Below the pieces are notes generated by a model. It worked only from the letters and a program-made list of their open reading frames with translations. It ran no database searches and had not been told where the DNA came from. This document shows, piece after piece, positions 41,393 to 49,805 of a stretch of DNA of 64,000 nt. The position numbers were made by a program, and so were the translations under genes. The stretch lies in NCBI RefSeq assembly GCF_000803065.1, contig NZ_JSXI01000085.1, forward strand, positions 29,450 to 93,449, given 5' to 3'. Source of the stretch: Sphingomonas sp. ERG5 (GTDB lineage Bacteria; Pseudomonadota; Alphaproteobacteria; Sphingomonadales; Sphingomonadaceae). Every line of letters begins with the position of its first letter. Position 1 is the stretch's first letter.

Positions 41393-42292
41393 TCACGCCA
41401 TGACCCTGGGCAAAGCTGCCGCCAGCGCATCCACGGCAAGGCGTACCTTCAGCGGCAGGTGCGGCGTCTGCAACCACAAGGCATGGCAGTCATAGGGAAA
41501 TTCCGGCTCGTCCGGAAATAGCTGGATCAGCATACCTGCCTCGACCCGATCGCGGACCAGCCAGGATGGCAACCAGGCAAGCCCCATGCCGGCGACGGCG
41601 GCGTCGGCGATGGCGTCGAGATCATCGAGCCGCAGCCGGCCGATCGGCATGATCTCGACTGGCGGCTGATCCTCCCGCGGGAACAGCCAGGGGCGAACCC
41701 GGCCCGAGCGGCGATAGATCAGGGCAGGGTGATCGCGAATGTCATCCAGCCGCCGGGGCGCGCCGTGCCGGTCGAGATAGGAGGGTGAGGCACATATGAT
41801 CATGCGCTGGCGCGCGACGCGGCGCGCGATCACGCCGGATTTATCCTCCAGATCACCGGTGCGGATGGCGAGATCATAATCGTCATCGGCAAGGTCGGCG
41901 AAGCGGTCGCTCATCGACAAGTCGAGCTCCAGCGCCGGATAGCGCCGCGCCAGTTCAAGCAGGATCGGGGCAACGCAGCGCCGCCCGAAATGCACTGGCA
42001 TGGTGACGCGCAACCTGCCGCGGGGCTCGGCAAGCTGATCGGCCGCGAGCGCGTCGGCCGCGTCGGCTTCGGCGAGGATGACGCGGCAGCGCTCATAATA
42101 AGCGCGCCCGAAGTCAGTCAGATTCTGGCGGCGCGTGGTCCGGTTGATCAGGCGCACGCCAAGCCGATCCTCGAGAAAACGAACATGCTTCCCGACCATC
42201 GGGCCGGACAGGTCGAGCGCATCCGCGACTGCCGCGAACGACCCCAGATCGACGGCCTTCACGAACACGGCCATGCTGGAGAGGCGATCCAT
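41393..42292 (-). CDS. LysR-family regulator
   Basis: The 299-aa protein opens MDRLSSMAVFVKAVDLGSFAAVADALDLSGPMVGKHVRFLEDRLGV, the LysR winged HTH, followed by the effector domain (GRLRVTMPVHFGRRCVAPILLEL). It is divergent from the quinone-oxidoreductase-like gene across a 99-nt gap. The gap contains an ATGGCCCATTTATCCGG stretch but no clean dyad. It probably controls that gene. Confidence 0.88.
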   Translation of the reverse strand: MDRLSSMAVFVKAVDLGSFAAVADALDLSGPMVGKHVRFLEDRLGVRLINRTTRRQNLTDFGRAYYERCRVILAEADAADALAADQLAEPRGRLRVTMPVHFGRRCVAPILLELARRYPALELDLSMSDRFADLADDDYDLAIRTGDLEDKSGVIARRVARQRMIICASPSYLDRHGAPRRLDDIRDHPALIYRRSGRVRPWLFPREDQPPVEIMPIGRLRLDDLDAIADAAVAGMGLAWLPSWLVRDRVEAGMLIQLFPDEPEFPYDCHALWLQTPHLPLKVRLAVDALAAALPRVMA

Positions 42293-42391
42293 TCGAAACT
42301 CCTGGTTTCTACTGTTTGGCTTAATGGCCCATTTATCCGGATATCATTGTCCATCATAGCCAATTCAGTCTGGTTGTTTTGGAGTTTTCCA

Positions 42392-43381
42392 ATGGTGCGC
42401 ATCATTCGCTTTCATGAATATGGTGGTCCCGAAGTCCTGCGCATCGAGGCAGTCGACGTCCCGGCGCCCGGGCCGGGAGAGGTCCGGATCCGCGTCAAGG
42501 CGATGGGCCTCAATCGGGCCGAAGCGTTGCTACGATCTGGCTCTTATATCGAAAGGCCTGCGCTGCCGTCCGGTCTTGGCCTCGAGGCAGCGGGCCTGAT
42601 CGAAGCGGTTGGCGACGGCGTCGAGGGCTTCGTGCCGGGCGACGCCGTCAGCATCGTGCCGCCGATATCGATGGTCCGTTGGCCCGCTTATGGCGAGGTG
42701 ATCCTCTTCCCGGCCGAATTCGTCGTCAAGCATCCGCCAGCACTTGGCTGGGAGGCCGCGGCCGCTGTGTGGATGGCGTATCTCACCGCTTATGGCGCGC
42801 TGATCGACATCGCCAGACTCGGCAGCGGCGATTTTGTCGTCATCACCGCGGCGTCGAGCAGCGTCGGGATCGCCGCGATCCAGATTGCCAACAGGGTCGG
42901 CGCGATTCCGATCGCGATCACGCGGACCTCGGCCAAAAGGCGCGCCCTGATCGGCGCGGGGGCGGCGCATGTCATTGCGTCGACGGAGGAAGACCTGCAC
43001 GCGCGGCTGGCGGAAATTGCCGGTCCGGACGGCGTACGAGTCGTGTTCGACCCCGTTGGCGGCCCGATATTCGAACCGCTGACATCGGCGATGTCCCGAG
43101 GCGGCATCCTCATCGAATATGGCGGCCTCGACGCTGATCCCACGCCATTCCCGCTATTCACCGTGCTAAGCAAGAGCCTGACGCTGCGCGGTTATCTGGT
43201 CCATGAGATTATCGGCGATCCGGCTCGACTGGCGACCGCCACGGCGTTCATCCTCGACGGATTGGCATCGGGAGCGCTTGCGCCGGTGATCGCCAGGGTC
43301 TTTGCGTTCGACCGGATCGTCGCGGCGCATCGCTACCTGGAATCGAACGAGCAATTCGGGAAGATCGTCGTGACGATCTGA
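42392..43381 (+). CDS. Medium-chain dehydrogenase/reductase, quinone-oxidoreductase-like
   Basis: The 329-aa protein has the GroES-like N-terminal half (EYGGPEVLRIEAVDVPAPGPGEVRIRVKAMGLNRAEAL) and a Rossmann domain with VVITAASSSVGIAAIQIANRVGAIPIAITRT (about 148-178). It lacks the cysteine cluster of zinc alcohol dehydrogenases, so it belongs to the zinc-independent QOR-like branch that reduces quinones or enones with NADPH. ATG 42392 follows TTTGGAGTTTTCC. Confidence 0.88.
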   Translation: MVRIIRFHEYGGPEVLRIEAVDVPAPGPGEVRIRVKAMGLNRAEALLRSGSYIERPALPSGLGLEAAGLIEAVGDGVEGFVPGDAVSIVPPISMVRWPAYGEVILFPAEFVVKHPPALGWEAAAAVWMAYLTAYGALIDIARLGSGDFVVITAASSSVGIAAIQIANRVGAIPIAITRTSAKRRALIGAGAAHVIASTEEDLHARLAEIAGPDGVRVVFDPVGGPIFEPLTSAMSRGGILIEYGGLDADPTPFPLFTVLSKSLTLRGYLVHEIIGDPARLATATAFILDGLASGALAPVIARVFAFDRIVAAHRYLESNEQFGKIVVTI

Positions 43382-43385
43382 CCAG

Positions 43386-43997
43386 CTATGCTGCCTTGGC
43401 CGTGCAATGTTCGGGCAGGTCGAACAATGTGCGGCCAACGGCGCGTGCGGCATCGAGATGAGCGATAGGGTCGCTCGATTCAGAATCGAGCAGCAATTCC
43501 GACGTTGCCACGCAGGCGCCGCAATAATCGAAGATGCCATGGTCGATCTGTGTCGCCATCGCGCCGCTATAGCCGTGCCGACCATAGGTTCCCGCATCGG
43601 CGCCTCCGACACCAAGAAGGTGAACGCGCAGATCGCCCAGCTTCTTCACCAGCGTCGCATCCGCACTGAAGTCGAATGCCCAGCCATTGGCGAATACGCG
43701 ATCGATCCACCCCTTGAGCAGCCCGGGCATCGACCACCAATAGACCGGAAAGACCAGCACCAGCGCATCGGCGCGGTCGATCCGCGCCTGCTCCGCCATC
43801 ACATCGGCAGGGGGCGGGGCCTCACGCCGATGTACGGCAAGATCCGCCGTGGTGAAGCGCGGGTCGAACCCTTCCGCCATGAGGTCGGCAATGTCGAAGG
43901 AGTTGCCGGAATTCGCCAGGCCCTCCGCGACCTGGGCAGCGATGCCATGGGTGAGCGAGTCCGGATCGGGGTGGGCGACAACAATGAGCGCATGCAC
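43386..43997 (-). CDS. NAD(P)H:quinone oxidoreductase-like flavoprotein
   Basis: The 203-aa protein is a flavodoxin-fold enzyme of the NQO/MdaB/KefF type: MHALIVVAHPDPDSLTHGIA at the N-terminus, DALVLVFPVYWWSMPGLLKGWIDRVFANGWAF (FMN-binding loops), and HLLGVGGADAGTYGRHGY. It performs two-electron quinone reduction with FMN. The start is GTG 43997 (GTGCATGCGCTC). It is divergent from a TetR gene, with a strong 8-bp dyad between them. Confidence 0.88.
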   Translation of the reverse strand: MHALIVVAHPDPDSLTHGIAAQVAEGLANSGNSFDIADLMAEGFDPRFTTADLAVHRREAPPPADVMAEQARIDRADALVLVFPVYWWSMPGLLKGWIDRVFANGWAFDFSADATLVKKLGDLRVHLLGVGGADAGTYGRHGYSGAMATQIDHGIFDYCGACVATSELLLDSESSDPIAHLDAARAVGRTLFDLPEHCTAKAA

Positions 43998-44041
43998 AGC
44001 GGATACTCCTGCTTGCCGACCGCGTGCGAGCGGCCTAATCT

Positions 44042-44072
44042 ATGTACCATTAGTAAGTTACCTTTGGTACAT
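44042..44072. promoter_or_regulatory. TetR operator candidate (ATGTACCA dyad)
   Basis: ATGTACCA (44042-44049) and TGGTACAT (44065-44072) form a perfect 8-bp inverted repeat with a 15-nt spacer, ending 3 nt before the TetR start codon and within the divergent promoter region of the flavoprotein gene. The size and symmetry suit a TetR dimer pair. Confidence 0.55.
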
Positions 44073-44075
44073 TAA

Positions 44076-44711
44076 ATGTCAAGCAGCGACACCGGAGAAT
44101 TGGTCACCGATCCGCCGCGCCGGCGCATGGCGCGCGAGGACCGGCATCGCCAGCTGCTCGATATGGCATGGCAGCTGGTCAGCAATGAGGGGACGGAGGC
44201 ATTGACGCTCGGCCGTCTGGCCGAGCAGTCCGGCGTGACCAAGCCAGTGGTCTATGACCATTTCGGCACGCGCGGCGGGCTGTTGGCGGCACTCTACCGT
44301 GAATTCGATGCGCGCCAGACGGCGCTGATGGATGCCGCGCTCCAGGCAAGCGAGCCGAGCCTGGCCAGCAAGGCAAGGGTCATCGCCTCATCCTATGTCG
44401 AGTGTGTGTTGCTCCAGGGGCGGGAAATTCCCGGCGTGATCGCGGCACTGGCCAGTTCGCCCGAGCTCGAGCGGATCAAGCGCGACTATCAGGCCTCTTT
44501 TATCGGGAAATGCCGGACCGTGCTCGCGCCCTTCGCCGGTACCGGCGCGATCGCTTCAGCTGGTCTCTGGGCAATGCTCGGCGCAGCGGAAGCGTTGTCA
44601 CACGCTGCCGCGACGGGCGAGATCACCGCCGCGCAAGCGGAAGGTGAATTGTTCGAAACGATCGTCGCGATGGTCGCCCGCAACGCAAGTGGCGGTGTGC
44701 GTCAGGCATAG
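44076..44711 (+). CDS. TetR-family regulator
   Basis: The 211-aa protein has the HTH EDRHRQLLDMAWQLVSNEGTEALTLGRLAEQSGVTKPVVYDHFGTRGGLLAALYREF, followed by a helical ligand-binding domain (residues about 75-200). It probably represses the divergent NAD(P)H:quinone oxidoreductase-like gene. It overlaps the convergent membrane-protein gene by 10 nt. Confidence 0.88.
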   Translation: MSSSDTGELVTDPPRRRMAREDRHRQLLDMAWQLVSNEGTEALTLGRLAEQSGVTKPVVYDHFGTRGGLLAALYREFDARQTALMDAALQASEPSLASKARVIASSYVECVLLQGREIPGVIAALASSPELERIKRDYQASFIGKCRTVLAPFAGTGAIASAGLWAMLGAAEALSHAAATGEITAAQAEGELFETIVAMVARNASGGVRQA

Positions 44712-45106
44712 CGTGACGCCGCCATCGACACGGTCGTGACGGCGAGCAGGACTGCGGCGAGACGATAGGCGGCGGCGATACGCGACCGCGGGGCCGAATC
44801 ATCCTTGTCGCCGCCGCGCAACTTCCTCACCGCCGGGCCAACGCCCATTCCCTGGATCGCAACGGCGATGAGCGCGCAGACCGCACCAACCGCCAGCCAT
44901 ATCTCCGCAGCGCCGAAACTCCCTTCATGGACGCTGTGCCACAAATAACCGCCCGACAGGATGGCGAGCGTGGCGGCGCCCATTTGCGGGCGAAACAGCT
45001 GTTCCGCCCCCGCTCCGCCGCTGCGCGCCAGGGTGAAGGTTGAGCCTGCCCAGAAGACGGCGGCGAGAATGTGAAGAGACAAGGCTATCATCAATATTTG
45101 CTGCAT
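44702..45106 (-). CDS. Small membrane protein with CopD-like features
   Basis: The 134-aa protein has four hydrophobic helices (LMIALSLHILAAVFWAGSTFTLA, GAATLAILSGGYLWHSVH, IWLAVGAVCALIAVAIQGMGVGPAV, RLAAVLLAVTTVSMAA) with paired His residues in LHILAAVFWAG and HSVH, as in CopD and related cytochrome-like proteins. Function unknown. It is divergent from a TetR gene across a 70-nt gap with a TATAC-N5-GTATA dyad. Confidence 0.7.
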   Translation of the reverse strand: MQQILMIALSLHILAAVFWAGSTFTLARSGGAGAEQLFRPQMGAATLAILSGGYLWHSVHEGSFGAAEIWLAVGAVCALIAVAIQGMGVGPAVRKLRGGDKDDSAPRSRIAAAYRLAAVLLAVTTVSMAASRYA

Positions 45107-45140
45107 GTCATGGCTCCAGCTCGGCTTGTTTCAAATTATA

Positions 45141-45155
45141 TATACAGATTGTATA
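45141..45155. promoter_or_regulatory. Operator candidate between the CopD-like and TetR genes
   Basis: TATAC-AGATT-GTATA is a perfect 5-bp dyad in a strongly A/T-rich stretch 21 nt before the TetR start. It could equally form part of a -10 region. Symmetry and location suggest autoregulation. Confidence 0.35.
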
Positions 45156-45176
45156 GTGTAATTCCAAGAGGCTTAG

Positions 45177-45788
45177 ATGACGACGCGTTCCTATGTCAGT
45201 TCCGTTCGGACCGCGGCCGCCGCCGAGAAGCGCGACCGTGTGATCCAGGCCGCGACAGCGCTGCTGCGGGAAGAGGAAGGCATCGTCACTTTCTCGCTGG
45301 ATGCGGTCGCCAAGGCGGCGGGCGTGACGCGGCTGACCGTCTATCATCAATTCGGTTCGCGGCGGGGGCTGCTTGAGGCGGTGTTCGACGACATTGCGAA
45401 ACGCGGCCGCCTGACCCGGCTCAGCGAAGCGATGGTCGATGTCGACCCCCGGCGCGGCCTTGACCGGCTGATCGACATCTTCTGCGAATTCTGGGGCGGC
45501 GATCCAGCGGTCGGCCGGCTTCAGGACGCGGCGTCACTCGACCTGGAATTCGCCCAGGCATTGCAGCAGCGCCATGAGCGGCGGCGAAAGGGCCTTGAGG
45601 TGCTGGTCGCGCGGATGGCGCACGCCGCGCCGCCCGAGGCGCAACGCGAGGCGGTCGACCTGATCTTCGCGCTCACCAGCTTCGCCACGTTCCGGATGCT
45701 CATTCCGGGGCGCTCGGCGGAGGCGGTTTGCGGGTTGATCAAGGATGCCGCCACTGCCGCCATCGGTCGGGTCACGCGCGGGGAATAA
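45177..45788 (+). CDS. TetR-family regulator
   Basis: The 203-aa protein reads KRDRVIQAATALLREEEGIVTFSLDAVAKAAGVTRLTVYHQFGSRRGLLEAVFDDI, a TetR HTH with the typical LTVYHQF recognition helix. The C-terminal domain is helical. ATG 45177 follows CAAGAGGCTTAG. It is likely to control the divergent CopD-like membrane protein, itself, or both. Confidence 0.88.
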   Translation: MTTRSYVSSVRTAAAAEKRDRVIQAATALLREEEGIVTFSLDAVAKAAGVTRLTVYHQFGSRRGLLEAVFDDIAKRGRLTRLSEAMVDVDPRRGLDRLIDIFCEFWGGDPAVGRLQDAASLDLEFAQALQQRHERRRKGLEVLVARMAHAAPPEAQREAVDLIFALTSFATFRMLIPGRSAEAVCGLIKDAATAAIGRVTRGE

Positions 45789-45812
45789 CAGGCGTCAAGT
45801 CAGTGGCCGCTC

Positions 45813-46400
45813 TCAGGCAAGCAATCCCTTCAGCATCTGCTTGAACGCCGCCACGGCCTTTTCCGACGTCGTTTCGGGATCGTCCGAATTGGCGATCCAT
45901 TGTGCCGCGATGGTCGTGGCGCCGGTGATCAGTCGGGCTGCCGCTTCCGGATCCATCTCGGCCACGACGCCGTCCTCCTGCAGCGTGCGGAGGCTGGAGG
46001 AAATCGCCGCGACGCAGCCCTGGGCCGTCGGCCAGCTCGATGGATCACCAAGCACGGCCGGCCCGTCGCGCAAGATGATGCGCTGGATTTCCGGCTCCAG
46101 CGCCATCTTCAGATAGCCGACATTCTCGTCGATAAAGCCCTGCCAGCGCGTCGGTGCCCGGGCCGACAGCTGATTGAGCCGCTCGGTCATTTCTTCGTCG
46201 ATCTGCTTGATGACTGCCGCCAGCAAGCCCTTCTTGTCGCCGAAATGATGGTAGAGCGCGCCGCGTGTCAGCCCGGCATCCGCGGTGAAATCGTCCATCG
46301 ACGCGTCGGCATAACCAACCTCGGCGAACGCCTTGCGCGCGGCGGCAATCAGCTTGGCGCGCGTCTCTGCGATCATCTCCGTGCGCGGGCGGTGTTTCAT
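45813..46400 (-). CDS. TetR-family regulator of the MFS transporter
   Basis: The 195-aa protein has the HTH TRAKLIAAARKAFAEVGYADASMDDFTADAGLTRGALYHHFGDKKGLLAAVI, and a C-terminal domain with CVAAISSSLRTLQEDGVVAEMDPE resembling AcrR-like repressors. ATG 46400 is preferred because GGAG lies 6 nt upstream. The in-frame ATG at 46418 would start inside the operator. It is divergent from the MFS gene, with three palindromes between them. Confidence 0.88.
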   Translation of the reverse strand: MKHRPRTEMIAETRAKLIAAARKAFAEVGYADASMDDFTADAGLTRGALYHHFGDKKGLLAAVIKQIDEEMTERLNQLSARAPTRWQGFIDENVGYLKMALEPEIQRIILRDGPAVLGDPSSWPTAQGCVAAISSSLRTLQEDGVVAEMDPEAAARLITGATTIAAQWIANSDDPETTSEKAVAAFKQMLKGLLA

Positions 46401-46415
46401 GGTCTGCTCCAATCG

Positions 46416-46485
46416 CATACGTATCGTATGTTAATTGACATACGGAACGTACGACCCTATCTGAGCATACATACGCCATGTATGC
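46416..46485. promoter_or_regulatory. Three tandem palindromes between the TetR and MFS genes
   Basis: CATACG-TAT-CGTATG (46416-46430), CATACG-GAA-CGTACG (46439-46453, one mismatch) and GCATACAT-ACGCC-ATGTATGC (46465-46485) occupy most of the intergenic region. The shared CATAC half site, repeated at about 23- and 26-nt intervals, points to cooperative binding by the adjacent TetR repressor. Confidence 0.65.
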
Positions 46486-46525
46486 CATTTATGTAAGTGG
46501 CATCCGTGGAGTCGAGAGACAGGCC

Positions 46526-47725
46526 ATGACCAATCCTTATGCGACGATATTCAAGGCCCGGGGGGCAAGGGGCTTCGCCGCTGCCGGGTTCGTCGCGCGC
46601 TTGCCGATCGCGATGGCGCCGATCGGGCTGGTCACCATGGTGTCGCAGACCCATGGCGAATATTGGCTGGCCGGTGCGGTCGCGGCCACGTTCGCGCTGA
46701 CCAATGCGCTGCTCGCGCCGCAGATTTCGCGCCTGGTCGACCGGCTTGGGCAAACCCGCGTCCTGGCGCCGGCGACGCTGGTTTCGGTGCTGGCGTTTAC
46801 GGTGCTGATCGCCGCGGCGCATCTGGACTGGCCGGTCTGGACATTGTTCGTCTCAGCGCTGCTGGCGGCGGCGATGCCAAGCATCCCCGCGATGGTACGG
46901 GCGCGCTGGAGCGAGATTTTCCGCGACGGCCCCGAACTCGGCACGGCATTCGCATTCGAATCCGCCGCCGACGAACTCGTTTATATCGCCGGCGCGTCGC
47001 TGTCGGTGGGCTTGAGCGTCGCTGTCTTCCCCGAAGCCGGAATGCTGGTCAGCACATTATTCCTCGCACTCGGATCGACCGCGCTCATCCTGCAGCGCGG
47101 CACCGAGCCCAGGGTGTGCGCCGGCGCGCGCGCGCATCGCGGTTCGGCGATCCTGTTGCGGCCGGTGCAGATCGTCACCTTCGCCCTGATCTTCATCGGC
47201 GCGATCTTCGCGACCGCCGAGGTCAGCGCGGTGGCGATCACCAAGCAACTCGGCCAGCCCAGCGCCGCCAGCCTTGTCATCGGCGTCTATGCGATGGGCT
47301 CCTTCATCATCGGGATCATCGTCGGGGCGCTGAACATCAAATTGCCGCTGCAGCGTCAGCTCGCGATCGCCGTCGCCATCATGGCGCTGACGACATTGCC
47401 GTTGCTCGTCGCCGACACGGTGCCGCTGCTGGCGCTGGCGATATTCGCCAGCGGCGTGGCGGTCTCACCGACCTTCATCACTGCCTTTGGCCTGATCGAG
47501 CGGCTCGTGCCGCAAGCGATGCTGACCGAAGGCATTACCTGGGTCACGACCGGTATCGGCATCGGCATGGCGCTCGGATCCTTTGCCGCCGGCTGGGCGG
47601 TCGACACGTTCGGCGCGCATAGCGGGTTCTGGGTATCCGTGGCCGCCGGCACGATCGCGCTGTCGACGGTCCTGCTCGGGCAGCGTGCGCTCAGCGGCGA
47701 ACGCCGCGTCGCGTCAGCCTCCTAG
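46526..47725 (+). CDS. MFS transporter
   Basis: The 399-aa inner-membrane protein has twelve predicted helices and the MFS loop 2-3 motif in SRLVDRLGQTRVLAPATLV (residues about 70-88). The second half starts near GSAILLRPVQIVTFALIFIGAIFATAEVSAVA, and the sequence resembles drug/solute exporters of the YfcJ/SetA-like kind. ATG 46526 (MTNPYATIFKARGARGF) is used. An upstream in-frame ATG at 46478 lies within the operator. Probably derepressed when the TetR binds a substrate. Confidence 0.88.
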   Translation: MTNPYATIFKARGARGFAAAGFVARLPIAMAPIGLVTMVSQTHGEYWLAGAVAATFALTNALLAPQISRLVDRLGQTRVLAPATLVSVLAFTVLIAAAHLDWPVWTLFVSALLAAAMPSIPAMVRARWSEIFRDGPELGTAFAFESAADELVYIAGASLSVGLSVAVFPEAGMLVSTLFLALGSTALILQRGTEPRVCAGARAHRGSAILLRPVQIVTFALIFIGAIFATAEVSAVAITKQLGQPSAASLVIGVYAMGSFIIGIIVGALNIKLPLQRQLAIAVAIMALTTLPLLVADTVPLLALAIFASGVAVSPTFITAFGLIERLVPQAMLTEGITWVTTGIGIGMALGSFAAGWAVDTFGAHSGFWVSVAAGTIALSTVLLGQRALSGERRVASAS

Positions 47726-48622
47726 GCGCGACGCGTCACGGGCGAAGAGAGTCGCGCTCATAAAATCGACAAAGACACGCAGTTTCGGTGCGAGGTGGCG
47801 GCTCGACGGCCATAGGACGCGAAACAGGCCCTCATGCTCGACATGCGCGTCGAGCAGGGTGACCAGGCTGCCCCGGTCGAGCTGATCGCCAATGGCGAAG
47901 TCGGGCAGACAGGCAATGCCAAGCCCCTGTTCCGCCATATAGATCAACGGTTCGATCGTATTGACGATCGCACTCGCCGGGAGGTCGATCTCGGGTGCGC
48001 CCTGTTCCCGCCGCAGCGGCCAGCGCTCGAACTTGCCGCTGGTCGCGAAGCGATGCTGCAGACAGGCATGGGCGGCAAGATCGTGCGGACGTTGCGGCAC
48101 GCCCCGGGCGTCAAGATAGCCGGGCGAAGCGACAAGCAGCAGCCGGAACCCGCCCAGGATGCGCGTCATCAGCCGCGAATCGGCAATCTCGCCGGCGCGG
48201 ATGACCGCGTCGAACCCCTCGTCGATCACATCGACAAGCCGGTCGGTGAAGTCGAGATCGAGCTCGATTTGGGGATAGGCGCGCATGAAGGCGCTCAGGG
48301 TCGGCATCATCAGCATGCCCGCCAGCGGCAGACTGACGCGCAGCCGCCCGCGCGGCGCATGCTGGGTCTGGGCGATCTCCTGCTCGGCCGCTTCGATCTC
48401 GCTGAAGATCCGCCGGCAGCGTTCGAGAAACGACACGCCTTCCGGCGTCAGCGTGATCGTCCGCGTCGACCGGTGCAGCAGTCGCACGCCAAGCCGTTCC
48501 TCCAGCCGCGCCACGGCCTTGCCGATCGCGGAGGAGGATACGCCCAGGCGGCGTCCCGCGGCAGTGAAACTGCGCGCTTCCGCCGCCTGTACGAATGCGT
48601 TGAGTGATCCCAGGCTGTCCAT
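47714..48622 (-). CDS. LysR-family regulator
   Basis: The 302-aa protein begins MDSLGSLNAFVQAAEARSFTAAGRRLGVSSSAIGKAVARLEERLGV, a LysR HTH of the common YafC/DsdC-like type, with effector domain from GRLRVSLPLAGMLMMPTL. ATG 48622 has GGAG 6 nt upstream. The TTG at 48634 is a poorer start. It overlaps the MFS 3' end by 12 nt and is divergent from the deacetylase gene. Confidence 0.88.
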   Translation of the reverse strand: MDSLGSLNAFVQAAEARSFTAAGRRLGVSSSAIGKAVARLEERLGVRLLHRSTRTITLTPEGVSFLERCRRIFSEIEAAEQEIAQTQHAPRGRLRVSLPLAGMLMMPTLSAFMRAYPQIELDLDFTDRLVDVIDEGFDAVIRAGEIADSRLMTRILGGFRLLLVASPGYLDARGVPQRPHDLAAHACLQHRFATSGKFERWPLRREQGAPEIDLPASAIVNTIEPLIYMAEQGLGIACLPDFAIGDQLDRGSLVTLLDAHVEHEGLFRVLWPSSRHLAPKLRVFVDFMSATLFARDASRLGG

Positions 48623-48650
48623 CGGCGTCTCCAATTACGGACATTCTAAT

Positions 48651-48663
48651 CCGATATATTCGG
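48651..48663. promoter_or_regulatory. LysR-type dyad upstream of the deacetylase-type gene
   Basis: CCGA-TATAT-TCGG is an inverted repeat 28 nt upstream of the LysR start within the 148-nt divergent gap. It resembles a LysR recognition site in symmetry. No second site was found by eye. Confidence 0.35.
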
Positions 48664-48770
48664 AACTGGAGCGGAATTCTCCTTTCGATCCGGGCGATTT
48701 ATCTGCGGTGGGACGCGGGACAGGGGTCTGGCCCGTCTTCGCGATCCCCCGAAGCCCGAGGAACAAGCCA

Positions 48771-49667
48771 ATGTCGTCAGTGTCAGCCGCGCCGGAAGCG
48801 CATGATCGCTTCCCTTATTCCGCCATCGTCGATCGTCCGCCGCTACGCTGGCCGAACGGCGCGCGGGTCGCGGTCTGGGTGATCCCGAACATCGAACATT
48901 TCCTGTTTGACCGCCCGTCCAGCTCGATCATCCAGTCGACCACCGGCTTCGTGCCGGACGTGCTGAACTATTCCTGGCGCGATTATGGCGCGCGGGTCGG
49001 AATCTGGCGCCTGATGGAGGTGATGGAACGGCACGGCCTGAAGGGGACGGTCGCGCTCAATTCCGATGTGTGCGCGCACTATCCGCGCATCATCGCGGGC
49101 GGTCAGGCGCTGGGCTGGGAATGGATGGGGCACGGCACCAACAACTCCACCATGATCAATGGCCAGAGCGAAGAAGAGGAACGGCGGCTGGTCGAAACCG
49201 TGATCGAGACGATCGGTTCAGCCACCGGCGCCCGGCCGCGCGGCTGGCTCAGCCCGGGACTGACCGAATCGCACCGCTCGCTGGACGTGCTGGCGGCGGC
49301 GGGAATCGATTATGTCGCCAATTGGGTCAATGACGAGCAACCCTATCCGATGCGCGTGGCGAGCGGGTCGATGCTGTCGCTGCCTTATTCAGTCGAGCTC
49401 AATGACTATACCGCGTTTCTCGAACAGGGGCAGAGCGGCGAGGCATTCGCGCAGGCGATCCGTGACCAGTTCGATGTGCTGTACGAGGATGGCCGGACGG
49501 CCGGGCGAGTCATGTCGATCTGCCTCCATCCTTTCCTGATCGGCCATCCGCATCGCAGCAAGCATTTCGACCGTGCGCTTGCGCATATCACGTCGCGCGA
49601 GGATGTCTGGCTGGCGACGGGCAGCCAGATTGCCGACTGGTATCGGTCGAGCCAGCCCGCCGAGTGA
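48771..49667 (+). CDS. Polysaccharide-deacetylase-fold hydrolase (PuuE-like)
   Basis: The 298-aa protein has the NodB-homology fold: RVAVWVIPNIEHF (strand 1), GLKGTVALNSDVCAHYPRII with the Asp-containing motif 1 variant NSD, GWEWMGHGTNNSTMINGQ with the His of motif 2, PRGWLSPGLTESHRSLDVLAAAGIDYVANW and SICLHPFLIGHPHR. This set resembles the PuuE allantoinase/urate-pathway branch more than chitin deacetylases. No signal peptide, so cytoplasmic. Start ATG 48771 follows CGAGGAACAAGCCA. It is probably regulated by the divergent LysR. Confidence 0.82.
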   Translation: MSSVSAAPEAHDRFPYSAIVDRPPLRWPNGARVAVWVIPNIEHFLFDRPSSSIIQSTTGFVPDVLNYSWRDYGARVGIWRLMEVMERHGLKGTVALNSDVCAHYPRIIAGGQALGWEWMGHGTNNSTMINGQSEEEERRLVETVIETIGSATGARPRGWLSPGLTESHRSLDVLAAAGIDYVANWVNDEQPYPMRVASGSMLSLPYSVELNDYTAFLEQGQSGEAFAQAIRDQFDVLYEDGRTAGRVMSICLHPFLIGHPHRSKHFDRALAHITSREDVWLATGSQIADWYRSSQPAE

Positions 49668-49702
49668 GGCTGGAGCCAGATGACGTCAGGTAGCTCTTCT
49701 CA

Positions 49703-49785
49703 GTCATACCCGCGAAAGCGGGGATCCCGCTGCCTTGCCCCGCACTGAGAAGAAGAAGCGGGATTCCCGCTTTCGCGGGAATGAC
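49703..49785. repeat. REP-like palindrome after the deacetylase-type gene
   Basis: Two 29-nt arms, GTCATACCCGCGAAAGCGGG to 49731 and its partner GGGATTCCCGCTTTCGCGGG to 49785, pair with three mismatches around a 25-nt loop. It lies between convergent genes and could act as a bidirectional terminator. The motif GTCATNCCCGCGAAAGCGGG is a widespread REP-type sequence in proteobacteria. Confidence 0.65.
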
Positions 49786-49805
49786 CGGCTGGTTCTCATC
49801 CCAGG

